From NCBI GenBank assembly GCA_930367215.1, contig OV884058.1, positions 195,256,208-195,320,207 on the forward strand: a stretch of DNA of 64,000 nucleotides, written 5' to 3'. Position 1 is the first letter of the stretch; each line of letters starts with the position of its first letter. Below the pieces are notes generated by a model, which saw only the letters and a list, made by a program, of their open reading frames with translations, made no database searches and was not told the DNA's origin. This DNA comes from Pollenia angustigena (taxonomy: Eukaryota > Arthropoda > Insecta > Diptera > Polleniidae). This document shows, in pieces, positions 24,692-49,930 of this stretch. The translations under genes were made by a program, and so were the position numbers.

Positions 24692-27083
24692 TGTTATAAT
24701 CTTCAATATCTTCTTTATTCAGTCTTCAAAATTAATTACAATAAATTCTATTACTAATACATATTCACATGGGTTTTAATATATTAAGGAAGTGTGCAGA
24801 AAATAATAATACTATAGGGTTACCATCCAACACCTCCCCTTTTTAGTTGTTACTCGGGCTGTAGCGATTTAAAGGACGTCGATGTCTCTGAGATCTTCTA
24901 GGCGTTGAAGTGGATACCGTTTCTACGAGATTTCTTGAAATTGGCGTTGGTACATCTGTAGTTTTTACATCTGTAGTCATACCTGAAGAGCTGGCAGCAG
25001 TTGTAGAATCTGTATCTGGTACATTTTCTTCCGAAACGGGATTGTTATAAACATCTAAGGCTATATTCCAGTCTCTTTCATCGCTGTCGTTGTTGTCTTC
25101 ATCATATCTTTTTCTTAATTGGTTAACATGGGAGCGGATAAGCTTACCATTGTTTAATAAAACGTTGTACATCACATTACCTATGTGTTCAATTATTTTA
25201 CCAGGACTCCAACAAAAGTTGTTGTTTCCTTTGTAGACTTTTGCATACACATCATCTTGTTCATCAAACGATCTTAGTTTTGCACCATGTTTATTATTAA
25301 ACTGTTGAGCAACTTTGTATTTGTAAGTTGATTGTAAATTTTTGTTTTCTTTACGTGGTTTCAATAGATCAAGAGTGATGCACATTTTCCTACCAAATAT
25401 TACTTCAGCTGGTGATTTCTTGTCTGGTGTATTTGGGTTTGCTGTTGACCGGTAGTTTTGCAAAAATGTGTGTAAATTTTCACGTACTGTCCCCTCTCCT
25501 TTCATTTTTCCAATCATTCTTTTAAAAGTGTCGACAAACCTTTCGGCTTGTCCATTTGACATTGGGTAATAAGGGCTGGAACATATGTGTTTAATACCAT
25601 TTTGCATCATAAATTCTTCAAATTGTGCGCTTTTAAATTGAGTTCCGTTATCGGATACAATTACTTGTGGCAGTCCGAAACATGAAAAAACTTCTTTAAG
25701 CATTTTAATGGTTTGTTGAGAAGTTATTGTTGTTGTTGGAATTATTTCTGGCCATTTGGATAGTGCATCAACTATCACCAAAAAATAATGCCCATCAATT
25801 GGACCAGCGTAGTCTATATGTAGACGTTCCCATGGTTCCGAAGGTGTTGGCCAAGGATGGAGCGTTGTTTTCGTTGGCATTTTAGCGACAGCTGCACAAT
25901 TGTGACAATTTTGAACCAATACTTTAATTTCCTCATCTATTTTTGGCCAATATACAAAACTTCTCGCAATTGCCTTTGATCGTTCTATACCGGGATGTCC
26001 ATGATGAATTTGTTTCAGCACCCTTTTACGGTATATTGATGGAATAACTACTCTGTTGCCAAACATAATAACATCATCAGCTATAGACAAATCATCTTTT
26101 CTATTAAAATATGGTTTTAATTCAATGTCAGTACTGTTGACTGGCCATTTACTTTTAATAAATTGAAAAATTTGTTTTAAAATTGGATCTTTTTGTGTTT
26201 CATACTTTACCATCTTGTGTGTTAGTGGTAATTTATCTAAATTGTCGTATAAAATTTGTTTTACTTCTTTTTCAAACTGAATTGAGGCAATGACGTATTC
26301 TTCTGTGTTGAACTGTTGTTTATCAATCAGACGTGATAAAACATCGGCATATCCAAAACTATTTGTTGAAATAAAACTGATGTCGAAATCATATGCTAAA
26401 AGTTGAACTGCCCATCGCTGTAGTCTATTCGCTTGATGTACTGCTATACCAGATTTTCTACCAAAAATTGTGAGTAATGGCTTGTGGTCAGTATGAAGTT
26501 TGAACCTTCTCCCAAATATCATTTTGTGGAATTTTGTTACTGCGAAAACCAAGGCTAAAGCTTCCTTCTCTATCTGGCTATAAGACTTTTCTGCGGGCGT
26601 TAACGATCTTGACGCATGGCAAATAGTTTTGATAGTTCCATCCGCATATTCATGAAGAATGCATGCCCCCAAACCATAATTTGAGGCGTCAGCTGCAACA
26701 ATGATTTGTTTTGATGGGTCATAATGCGTTAACAGCAATTTTGACGAAAGCACTTCTTTCAGCTTTAAAACACATTTACTATGATTTTGTGTCCAATGCC
26801 ATTTCACATTGGATTTAAGCAATTCATCCAGAGGACCTCTAAGAGTTCGCATATTTTTAACGAATTTGCCATAAAAATTTATAGCACCCAGAAATGAACG
26901 GAGTTCAGTAACGTTTCCTGGTTCAGGCATTCTTTGAATAGCTGAAATACGATCTGGGTCCGGTTGCAGACCTTGTTGATTTATAATGTACCCGAGGTAC
27001 CTTACTTCGGTTGCGAAAAATTTACATTTTGGAAATTTAATTTTAAATCCATAATCTTGGATCTTTAGGGTTACCATCCAACA
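24692..27083 (-). mobile_element. Ty3/gypsy LTR retrotransposon, internally deleted
   Basis: In element orientation it ends with a 141-bp 3' LTR (24692-24832, TGTTGGATGG to GATTATAACA) preceded by the polypurine tract AAAAAGGGGAGG. At the 5' end only the first 18 bp of an LTR remain (27066-27083, TGTTGGATGGTAACCCTA), joined directly to the reverse transcriptase interior. The 5-bp duplication GAATG flanks the whole (24687-24691 and 27084-27088). The rest of the 5' LTR, gag, protease and the front of RT were lost in one deletion. The surviving pol frame is uninterrupted, so the loss may be recent. Confidence 0.9.
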
Positions 27084-27110
27084 GAATGGAAAGGTGAAAT
27101 TGAAAGTCAT
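24843..27110 (-). pseudogene. pol: gypsy pol fragment: RT thumb, RNase H, integrase
   Basis: The open frame has 755 codons. The first 16 or so codons are flanking DNA and LTR sequence, so the start is not the original. Order: end of RT (EVRYLGYIINQQGL), RNase H (VAADASNYGLGACI, then YSQIEKEALALVFA and HTDHKPLL), the H-H-C-C zinc finger (HHGHPGIERSK to QNCHNCAA), and the integrase core with D-D-E in LHIDYAGP, VSDNGTQF and NGQAERF. A Ser/Thr-rich tail ends at TAA just before the polypurine tract. The RT active-site block is missing, so no functional polymerase can be made. Confidence 0.9.
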
Positions 27111-27539
27111 CTCGCCGTCAATTTAAAAAGTGTGAGTGTGTTAGTAAACAAGTAAGAGAGTCCCAACAAACACGAAATCAATCCTTTGATATGAAATGAC
27201 TTTATCATTTGACATCAAACACAATTCTCAAACGTTTTTCAATTGTTTGATTTAACATTTAAATTTCAATTGATCATGATTTCAAAATAAACCTTTGATA
27301 CCAAATGTTTTATCAATTTGATGTCAAATGTTTATCAAATGTTAAATTCAAATCAAAAATAAACTTTGCAGCACCAAAGCGAAAAATAAATGTAATCATT
27401 AAAAATGCTGTTTTACTATTAAAAATAAATTTTAATATAAAGTGAACAGTTTATTTCTTGTGAAAAATAAAAATTATTTGTGAGTAATAACAATGTTTAA
27501 TATGCTTTTTACACTGATCAACATCTACCATTAAAGATG

Positions 27540-28720
27540 TAGAAAATGTGAATCACTCGTTTACATTGCTCACATCTAACATCTACCAGCAAACAAAAAT
27601 GTCACCATTTTTGAAAAAAAAAATATTTTTAAAATTAAAAATGGTTTTTTTCTACAAAAGTGCTAAAATTTAAAAAGAAAACACAAAAATGTATATGAAG
27701 TTCAATTTGCTTAAAAATATAAAAAATAATTAACAAAGAAACATTGCAATAAATGAGAAAACTTGACAAATGGTAACGCTGCTTTCAGTGATGCCACAAT
27801 TATAATATAACTTTTTGCCACTTTTCTAGTGATGACACTAAAATAATCGGAAGATGTTGAATGGAATGAAATGAGATATGAACATCTTTTAATACCTTTT
27901 GTACACTTGCATACATTCATGGAAGATGTTGAAAATGTGAAATACGCGTTCACACTTGAAACATCTAACATCTACTATCAATAAAAAATGTCACCATTGC
28001 TAAAAAAAATTTTATTTTTTTAAATACTTTTTTTCTACAAAAGTGCCAACATTTCAAAAGATAACACCAAAATGTATTTCTAAGTCATTTCGTTTAATAA
28101 TTTGAGCAAAATTAAGCAAAATATGGCTTGCAAAAAGGAAAAACTTGAGAAATGGTAACGCTGCTTTCAAAGCAACTTCCATTTTGTCAGTGATGCCACA
28201 ATAATAACAGAATTTATTGCCACTTTTCTAGTGATGGCACTAAAAGAATCGAAAAATGTAAAAGGGAACAAAATGAGATGGAAACATTCTGTAATACCCT
28301 TTGTACACTTGCATACATTTCGGAGGAACGCATGGAAGATGTTGAAAAAGTGAAATACGAGTTCACACTTGAAACATCTAACATTTACCATTAACAAAAA
28401 ATGTCACCATTTCTGAAAAAAAAACTTTTATTTTTTTTAAATACTTTTTTTCTACAAAAGTAACAACATTTTAAGAGATAACACCAAAATGTATTTCTAA
28501 TTCATTTTGTTTAATAATTTAAGCAAAATAAGGCTTGCAAAAAAGGAAAAACTTGAGAAATGGTAACGCTGCTTTCAAAGCAACTGCCATTTTGTCAGTG
28601 ATGCCACAATAATAACAGAATTTATTGCCACTTTTCTAGTGATTACACTAAAATAATCGAAAAATGTAAAAGGGAACAAAATGAGATAGTAACATTCTGT
28701 AAAAATGTTGATTTTTAGCC
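27540..28720. repeat. Tandem repeat, about 400-bp period, nearly 3 copies
   Basis: The landmark TGTCACCATTT occurs near 27600, 27990 and 28400, GGTAACGCTGCTTTC near 27770, 28155 and 28563, and CAGTGATGCCACAAT near 27787, 28189 and 28597. The spacing is 385-410 bp. Units have diverged by small insertions and deletions; the second and third are closest. No ORF persists through the units. Confidence 0.75.
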
Positions 28721-29020
28721 CTATGTATTTCTTATGGGAAAATTCCAACATTTTCGCAAATTGATGTTAAATGTTAAATGTTGACAAGTGTGAAAAGGCT
28801 ATAAAGATGTTAAAAATTTTGATTTTCAGCCCTATGTATTTCTTATGGGAAAATTCCAACATCCAAATTGATGTTAAATGTTGACAAGTGTGAAAAGGCT
28901 ATAAAGATGTTAAAAGATGTTGATTTTTAACCCTATGTATTTCTTATGGAAAGATGTTAACATCTTCGCAAACTGTGGCAAATTTATGGTAGATGTTAGA
29001 TGTTGATCAGTGTAAAAAGG
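28715..29020. repeat. Tandem repeat, about 105-bp period, 3 copies
   Basis: CCCTATGTATTTCTTATGG occurs near 28719, 28830 and 28932, each time followed by a TGTTAAATGTTGACAAGTGT-like block and GGCTATAA. The last unit merges into the right end of the host TIR element, whose end (GATGTTGATCAGTGTAAAAA) resembles the repeat unit. The repeat may therefore derive from duplication of the element's own end. Confidence 0.75.
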
Positions 29021-29604
29021 CTATAAGAATACGAAAAAAAGGAAAATAAAACGTGAAAGTGAAGAAAGTTTGTTGAACGATCGTGGTGCTACAATCCTCA
29101 AAATATTTCGTCTTTGCAAGAATTAGAGGACGGAAAGAACATTATTTCATCTTTTCGCTATGTTGCCGAATGTTTATCTCAGTTTATTTTAATAAATAAT
29201 TAATTTAAATTAAAAAATAAAATATTTGTATTTATGTTCCACAATGTATTATAATCCACACTTGAAAAACATTTTAGAATTACGTTTGAAAGTAAGTTGA
29301 AAATAAAGGCATTTTGCAACTATCCCTTTTTTGTTGAGAATGCTATGATTTTCAAATCATTATCAAACGTGTGCCGTTTGAGAAAACGTTTAATTTCAAA
29401 TCATTTTCAATTTGAAATCAAAGCTCCGTGTTTGTTGGGAAAGCGAAAAAAATGTAAGTATTAAAAATGGCGATTAAAGCAAATTTTTACTTCGTGGTTA
29501 AATATGTTTTACAATTGAACGACTTATTTCTTGTTAAAAATAAAAACTATTCGTGAGTAATTACAATGAATAAGAATAAAAAAACGGAAAAGTGAAGAAA
29601 TTAT

Positions 29605-29824
29605 CAGGGGTGTGCTGGAAATCGCAAACGCAAAACGCAAGAATTTTAAAAGTCGTTTTTTAGTAAGATTTCTGTAATAAAAGAATTTTATGACAAATAT
29701 TATACAAACATTTCTCTATTAAACAGAATTTTATAACAAAAATTATAAAAAGTAGATTAAAAGTTTATTAAAAACAGCCTCCAAATTCTTGCGTTTTGCG
29801 TTTGCGATTTCCAGCACACCCCTG
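29605..29824. mobile_element. MITE with CAGGGGTGTGCTGGAAATCG ends
   Basis: The ends CAGGGGTGTGCTGGAAATCG and CGATTTCCAGCACACCCCTG are a perfect inverse, and the match continues through CAAACGCAAAACGCAAGAAT. The CAGGG start is typical of hAT ends. The flanks (GAAATTAT and TATAAGTT) do not show a clean 8-bp duplication. It is 220 bp with no ORF. Confidence 0.75.
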
Positions 29825-30182
29825 TATAAGTTTGTCGTATGATCGCGGTACTACAATCCTCAAAGTAAAAAGGAGCCTAGTAATTCGTCTTTCCAAGAAT
29901 TAGTTCACGGAACGAACATTATTTCATCATTTAGCTATGGTGCCAAATGTTTATTTCACAGTTTTTTTAAATAAATAATGAATTTAAATTTAAAAATTAA
30001 TTTATTTTTTATGTTCCACATTGTATTATAACCCACATTTGAAAAACATCTAAGAATTACATTTAAAAGCAAGTTGAAAATAAAGGCATTTTTCAATTTT
30101 AATATAATTTCCCCTTTTTGTTGAGAATGCCATGATTTTCAAATCATTACCAAACGTTTATCGTTTGAGAAAACGTTTGATT

Positions 30183-30402
30183 CAAGGCGAATTTATTACA
30201 GGTGGTCTTAAAAGCCCTGCTGATATTAGCTAAAATCACTGTTGGATGTCAAAATTTTGTTTATTCTCTTTTATTATCTTTGTTTCTGTTTTATTTCTGT
30301 TTTTGACATTGTACAATGATTTTACAAAAACAAATTGCTTGTGGTTTTTGTACGAGTTGTACTTGTTGTAGTACCGAGATTACCTGGGATGAATTCGCCT
30401 TG
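30183..30402. mobile_element. hAT-type MITE, CAAGGCGAATT-ended (copy 2)
   Basis: It starts CAAGGCGAATTTATTACAGG and ends ACCTGGGATGAATTCGCCTTG, flanked by GTTTGATT at 30175-30182 and 30403-30410. The empty site is seen in the repeat copy near 29393 (ACGTTTAATTTCAAATC). The 8-bp duplication supports hAT mobilisation. It is 220 bp with no ORF; the ends match the 20092-20530 element. Confidence 0.85.
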
Positions 30403-30506
30403 GTTTGATTTCAATTCATTTTTTATTTGAAATCAAACCTCCGTGCTTGTTGGGGTATTGCAAATTGAAAAGCAAAACTTGATCGTGTGGCCGCCAAGTA
30501 ATTGCC

Positions 30507-30646
30507 GGTTCTCACACGCCAAGTTTGACTCGTCAAGTCTTGAGTTTTAAGGAGACAGGGGAAAAGAAATGGCATTCTCTTTTCCCTTCTCTCCTAAAAG
30601 CTAAAGACTTGACGATTCAAACTCCACGTGTGTTAACCGGCACTAA
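30507..30646. mobile_element. Hairpin MITE, GTCAAGTTTGACTCGTCAAG family (copy 3)
   Basis: It starts ATTGCCGGTTCTCACACG and ends CACGTGTGTTAACCGGCAC, with TA on both sides. The two halves are inverse over most of their length, with a loop around GGGGAAAAGAAATGGCATTC. It would fold into a hairpin of about 65 bp. No coding capacity. Confidence 0.8.
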
Positions 30647-30649
30647 CAG

Positions 30650-31110
30650 TACAGCCACACGATCAAGATTTTCTTGATAGTCTTTTACGTATACTGTTTG
30701 TCAAAATTTCCAAAAATTGAAAGATGTGACATAGGTTGCATTCAATTTTTGAGCAATTTACTTTCAAGATGTCATCAAGAAAACAATTTATAAAGGCAAA
30801 CAAAAAATTTGCTCACTAACCTCGAAAAAAGCAGTTTTCTTGAACGTAAATTGAAACACTCACTGGAAAGGGAATTTTAAAGGCAAGTTCGTTTCAATTT
30901 ATAAAAGTATGATTGCATTGGTAAGTGCCGGTTCACACACGTCAAGTTTGACTCGTCAAGTCTCGAGTTTTTAGGAGAGAGGGGAAAAGAAATGGCATTC
31001 TCTTTTCCCTTCTCTCCTAAAAACTCAAGACTTGACGGCTAAAACTTGAAGAGTGTGCACTAGCACTAAAAAAGTGTGAGTGTATTAAAACTTGATAGGC
31101 AAAACTTGAT
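30650..31110. mobile_element. CACACGATCAAG-ended MITE, second copy
   Basis: It begins CCACACGATCAAGATTTTCT and ends near CAAAACTTGATCGAGT. Blocks match 23385-23530 and 24511-24686. The hairpin MITE copy 4 is inserted at 30927. A third partial start (CCACACGATCAAGTTGTTAT) follows at 31127. No ORF. Confidence 0.55.
30927..31067. mobile_element. Hairpin MITE, GTCAAGTTTGACTCGTCAAG family (copy 4)
   Basis: It starts AGTGCCGGTTCACACACG and ends GTGTGCACTAGCAC, flanked by TA. The central part, TTTTTAGGAGAGAGGGGAAA and its inverse TCTCTCCTAAAAACTC, is a nearly perfect hairpin. It closely resembles copy 3, 420 bp upstream. No coding capacity. Confidence 0.8.
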
Positions 31111-31179
31111 CGAGTAACCCTGCGGCCACACGATCAAGTTGTTATTGATAGTATTTTACATATACTGCTTGTCAAAATG

Positions 31180-32500
31180 CTTGATCCCAGCTAAAACCTT
31201 TTCTTTGGCTTCACTTCGGAAAATCAAATCTTGTAACGTTAATTTAACCGCCTTATACTCAATGCAAATGGATGAAACTTTGCAGGCATACATATTCCCG
31301 ATGGCAATACACGAATACATGGGCGTAGCCAGGATAAAATCTAGGGGGGGGGGCAACATTTTTTTAAATGTTCTTTTTTAAGAAAAGCGTTTCTTAAAAA
31401 AATTTTTTTTTAATGTTCTTATTCATTTGTTATGCAAGTATTGATCTGAGTGAAGGTCTTAACAGTGAAATTAAAAATTTTTGAGACAAGTGTAAAGTGT
31501 TCTAAAGTTATGTATGTATATAACAATTAAGATTGAGAAGTCAAAAATATCATAGAAATCGACTACGGAAGAAGCATCACAAGCACTCTCATCGTTAAAA
31601 CGCGTAAAGCCAACGAAAATTTAAACAAAATTGATTTAATTGGGGCATTTTAATGAATAATTCAGATTTTAAAGATTGAAAAAAACATTTGCCCAAGCTA
31701 TGTTTCCCACTTCAATGAAAATTACTTTTACAACATTACGTTCTGCCTCTTCAAATAAAAATAGTTCTATAATGAAACTTAAGTATGGATATTGCGATGT
31801 CTCCGAAATTAAAGAAAATGATCTCAACTCTATTGCTCGATCAAGAAAAGACGCTGCTTTGATACAAAATGAACCCATCCGTTTATGATAACTTTTTAAA
31901 AATTTCTTTAAAAAATTCAAAGATTTAAAAAAAATTGAAATACGATGAAACTATTAAAGATTCGCTACCTGAAACTGATCAGGAAGACATATAATATTTA
32001 CCTTAAAGTTATTTCTGTTAAAACTTTATTACCTATATACATACTTTCATTTCGAATTCTGAAGTAATTTTCTATTAATTTTAAAAACAAAAACCATTAA
32101 ATTTTTTATAAAAACCACTGGATTTAAGGTTAATTTAACGTTATGTTTAATTTTATACACAAAAATAATTTGAAAAAATAAAACAAAATTTAAGCCGAAA
32201 GCTGTGTTTTAATAATATCACAAGGGCTTAACCGCCTTATCATTGGTAAAGACCTATCCAGCGTGACAGCAAAATAGACTTTAGCGCCATAAATAGCTGT
32301 TATCTTGGAGATATACAAAATCAATAAAATGCAATATATTGCTCAGAAGTAGCAATGTTTACAAAACAAATTTCCCCGTAATCCTTAGAAATGGTCCAAA
32401 GATATTTAAAAAATGCTTCTCCACTAAATTTTACTTTTTGGCGCTTGAGTCTTTTTGGCGGTAAGGGCTCGATATGTTCGTCATAATTAATTTTAGCCCG
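31180..32500. other. AT-rich stretch without a supported gene
   Basis: A 70-codon plus-strand frame (31676-31888, with TFAQAMFPTSMK) has no family I recognise and no splice context. A GGGCGTAGCCAGGATAAAAT followed by a G run at 31323-31350 looks like the end of a hAT-type element, but no inverse partner is visible in the window. Confidence 0.35.
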
Positions 32501-32505
32501 GGGTC

Positions 32506-33451
32506 TCCACGTGCAATATAGTTTTAAATAATTATGTTTTTAACTGCCAACACTATACATATGTTCACTTGTGGACCACAGAGGCATTTATTTGCATATA
32601 TATTAAAAGTCTTATTCATAATAAATATTATTGATTTATAAGAGTCTTATCAAACAGATTTCCATAGGAAATTCGTTTAATAAACCTGAAATATTTTTTA
32701 TGATTAAGACCATAAATAGTTGTTTGATCTTATTCTGTAGAAATTATGTTGGACATAAGCTTTCAAATTTGAATGACCAGTCACTGCTAGTAAAATTTTA
32801 AAATTAATGTAAAAATATAAATGTAAGTATACAAAAAATGTGATCTTTTATTTAATTTAAATTTAATAAGTGTGGGACTCAAAAATTTACAGCCAATCCC
32901 AAGATGTCACACGTTAACGTTCGGATAGAAAATAACATTTAAAAAAAATGTAATTTTGTATGCGAACGTTAGCGTACGTTGTCGTAGGATTGGCCACAGA
33001 GCATACAGAGATGAAAAAACTGACGTAAGAAAAATTTATCATTTTTGTACTTCAAACTCATTTATATTAAACAATTTAACATACATACATGTTAATTATA
33101 TATGTATATAAAATTGTAGCGTTACTGACTGATTCATCATCGCACAGCCTAACTAAGAACAGCATGTCGCACATGAATTCTACTCGTGTAGACTGTTCAT
33201 ATTCATGTTCGTCCATGTTCTGCCATCGATGCCTAAACATTCGTCTTAGCATCCATGTGCGCCATGATGTTGGCCATACAATGTATTTTCTGTATACAAC
33301 CAAACGCAAAACAACCAAATATTGTGGTTAATCAAAACATGAACATCAACACGTATTCCCCACATACAAGAACATGAACAAATTAATACTGTTGCTCTGC
33401 CGGTTATGGTCATGTCATGTTCTAATCGAAAACGCATGGAGACGTGGGGTA
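32506..33451. mobile_element. Possible diverged MITE with GGGTCTCCACGT ends
   Basis: GGGGTCTCCACGTGC at the left faces GCATGGAGACGTGGGG at the right, imperfectly inverse and similar to the ends of the 20566-21251 element. Inside, at about 32895-32992, CAATCCCAAGATGTCACACG faces a matching inverse block ending AGGATTGG, which looks like a nested hairpin of about 100 bp. Repeated CATGTTC/GAACATG motifs fill 33190-33420. No ORF is convincing. Confidence 0.4.
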
Positions 33452-34318
33452 AACGCCTGAAGCTAAAAACTTGTAATTTGGCCCGGTGGTGGGTCTCTCC
33501 CCAAATCGATCCACTAAGATGAGATTTTTGGAAATTCGAATGTTTAGGGGGTAAAAACGGGTAGCTTCCATAACCTTATATCTCCAAAACTAAAGAGATA
33601 CAAAAAAAAACTGTAATACTTATTGTTGTTCTTTAGAAAAATAAGGAGAAAACGTGTAAAACCTGAATTTTGGTACTTTTTTGTCATCACATCTATCTTT
33701 TGAACCAAAAGATCTAGAAATAAAGTTTATACCATATTCGAAACTTATCTTATTTCGAAATTCGAACGTTTAAGGGGTGATATTCTGTTTTCAAATCTAA
33801 ATTGCTAGAATATTCACAATTCCATGTATTGAATGTTCCGTAATATGCTCGATTTTCTTTTTGTTTCTTTTTTTTAATTCTTCTCAGATTATTTGTGTTT
33901 GTTCAAATAATTTTGCTTACAAGCATTCATTATGATTTTTTTTTTTCTTTAACATATATTAAATAAATATTATTCATATGTATTGTTATTTATTTCTTAG
34001 CATTTTTTGTGCATTGCATATTGTAATTTTTATTTGCATAATTTTATATAGAAGTTTGCTATTTAGTAAGTAGCTTTAATTAACTGCAAAGGGCCCTATA
34101 GGCTTGGTTATGTAAATGAAGAATTAATAAAAAAAAAAAAATGATCGTAACCATTTTTGGTACTTTTTTTTATAAAACATTTTTCTCCATTCATTAACAT
34201 ATTCATACTAAATTATGGCCACCCACTACAATACTGCAATTTTTGATACCTTAATGGGCGGAAAAAATAGTACCAAAGTGAGAAATACGGGAAATTTTAT
34301 ATCTTCAGCTTTTTGGTT

Positions 34319-34600
34319 CTACAACTGGTATTTTTTTAACTATCGTTAATATTGGACCTTAAAACGTAAAATTAAACATGCAATATCCTGAGTGGATAAG
34401 AATCTATAAGAGGAAAGTATTTCGTACTTTTTTGTATATTAACTGGTACTTTTTGAATTTCCGTTAGTATTGGACCTAGAAATATAAAATTAAACATGCA
34501 AGGTCCTGAGTTAATGAGAATCTGTAAGAGGGCTTTTTGGTACTTTTTTGTTCTTTAGCTGGTACTTTTTAAATTTCCATTAGTTTTGGACCTAGGGTCT
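34319..34600. repeat. Tandem repeat, about 118-bp period
   Basis: Landmarks TTGGACCT, AAATTAAACATGCAA and CTGGTACTTTTT recur with spacing of 117-118 bp (TTGGACC near 34352, 34470 and 34587), giving about 2.4 copies. More distant TTTTGGTACTTTTTT motifs lie upstream to 33670. No coding frame is kept. Confidence 0.65.
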
Positions 34601-34860
34601 GCGTTAGGACCACGATAGGAATTATCACGGGCCACTGTTAAATAGCCAGGATGGCGGTGAGGATGGGATCCGGAGACAGTTGAGCACAAAACGTGCCACT
34701 GTCCCAGGCTACAGGGCAGCAGGCTGAGGTGGCTGGACAGTAGATTCCTAGGCGAATTAGGGGATGTCTCGGGCTGTGGACTCGAGTCTGATAGGATTCG
34801 TAATAGGGATGGCTGCGCGACAGGAGACTGGGTGCTGGGCGAACTTGGTTGATTAGGATT
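34600..34860. other. GC-richer island of unknown origin
   Basis: About 260 bp is clearly richer in G and C than the surroundings. The minus strand reads through as Pro/Ser-rich sequence (QPSSPSTQSPVAQPSLLRI) without a start or family match. It is probably a fragment of a LINE or another imported repeat. From here to the ND-ACP stop codon (34860-35873) I see nothing else. Confidence 0.3.
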
Positions 34861-35873
34861 TTTCGTGTTTGGTCCGAAACTTTCTTTTCCTATCTATTTT
34901 TTTATCTGATATGCTTTCGCTCGTTATTTCACCTACTTTCCATCTACCTAGCTACCTTTTGGCTTAGGAAACTGATTTCTGAGAATGTTTACATATAGAC
35001 ATATGGTAAATTATAGACCTAAGTATCTTCACGAAATTTGAATTTATTTCCTGTCTCCGAAAATTGTAGTGGTCATTTATATGGGGTGTATGATAAATAT
35101 ACTCGATCTTCACAAAATCTAGTGGTGTGATTTCGAGTCTTATTATAAAAGTAGATTATGCTTTATTTCACATCAAAAACATTATTCGTTACGCTTTTAG
35201 CCATACTAACATTATTTCCGAGAGTGGACTTAATAATAAAGAGACGTATGTAGGTAAATTATGGACAAACTTAAGCGAAATTAAGGGACATATAAAACGA
35301 ATTTGTTGAAATTAAATAACAATCGGTACATTTTGCAACCAATTTATGTTAGTTTTTGTCAATTTTTGTGTGGAGGTTGTTTCACTTTTCCGAATCAACC
35401 GATTATGCTGAAATTCATTCTTAAACTGCCTAGAACTAGAAGCAATTTGACTCCTTAACGGATTACGTCTTAGAATTTCTGAAGCACCCAGAATATATAT
35501 ACTCTATGGGATCTAGAAAAATATTAAAAAAAAACTCACGGGGAATTTTTATTCATAGTTGGGCTGATTAATATAATAATAAAAAATTTTAGTCAATAAT
35601 ACCGGGAAAATGATTTTTATTTCTCTGTAACCTGAAAAGTGCGGAAAAAAGAACTCTAATCACAACACAAAATGTAGAATTATTGTTATCATAAACAAAA
35701 CTTTGGTGGCGTAGTTAATGCCACCTGTTTATTTTAACATGGGTATTCATTCCATTTTATTTAATTTTGTTTAACCATTTTATATTTATTTTAATGAGTT
35801 CAAATTATATTTGTCCTTTTTAATTTTATATTATATTCTTATTAATTTTAATAATTGTTTTACAAAAACACAT

Positions 35874-49930
<14,057 letters not shown>

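Larger units (their letters stand above)
27500..29024. mobile_element. TIR element with internal satellites (possible PIF/Harbinger type)
   Basis: The left end TATGCTTTTTACACTGATCA and the inverse of the right end, TAGCCTTTTTACACTGATCA, match with few changes. TAA lies on both sides. The related site at about 29565 (ACAATGAATAAGAATA) serves as an approximate empty site. The TAA duplication is the TWA type used by PIF/Harbinger elements, but no transposase is present. The element is filled with two tandem repeats, listed separately. Confidence 0.6.
27162..30455. mobile_element. Composite TIR element with CCCAACAAACACG ends
   Basis: The left end CCCAACAAACACGAAATC is inverse to two right ends, CTCCGTGTTTGTTGGG at 29424-29439 and CTCCGTGCTTGTTGGG near 30440-30455. 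From 29440 onward the sequence repeats the block that starts near 27376 (AAAGCGAAAAATAAATGTAA, ATTCGTGAGTAAT), so the second part is a copy lacking its left end. Motifs TTTGAAATCAAA occur near all ends. Nested inside are 27499-29025, 29605-29824 and 30183-30402. Flanking duplications are not evident. No transposase is visible. Confidence 0.65.
24511..30491. mobile_element. CACACGATCAAG-ended MITE carrying later insertions
   Basis: The left end CACACGATCAAGTTGTTCTT (24511) and the right end CAAAACTTGATCGTGTG (to 30491) are inverse. The left part matches the repeats at 23385 and 30650. Between them lie a Ty3/gypsy element (24692-27083) and a composite TIR element (27162-30455). Joining the remaining pieces gives a small element like the one at 30650-31110. 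This reconstruction depends on the end match and on the order of blocks, so the outer boundary is less certain than the nested ones. Confidence 0.5.

Noticed and set aside
24815..27083. 18-bp direct repeat taken as a target duplication of the gypsy element
   Set aside because: The repeat starts with TG and follows the polypurine tract, so it is LTR sequence; the true duplication is GAATG.
31676..31888. 70-codon plus-strand ORF as a gene
   Set aside because: No family, no splice or start context, and similar ORFs arise by chance in this AT-rich DNA.
34600..34860. GC-rich block as a host exon
   Set aside because: No start, no splice sites and no conserved motif in any frame; it looks like a repeat fragment.
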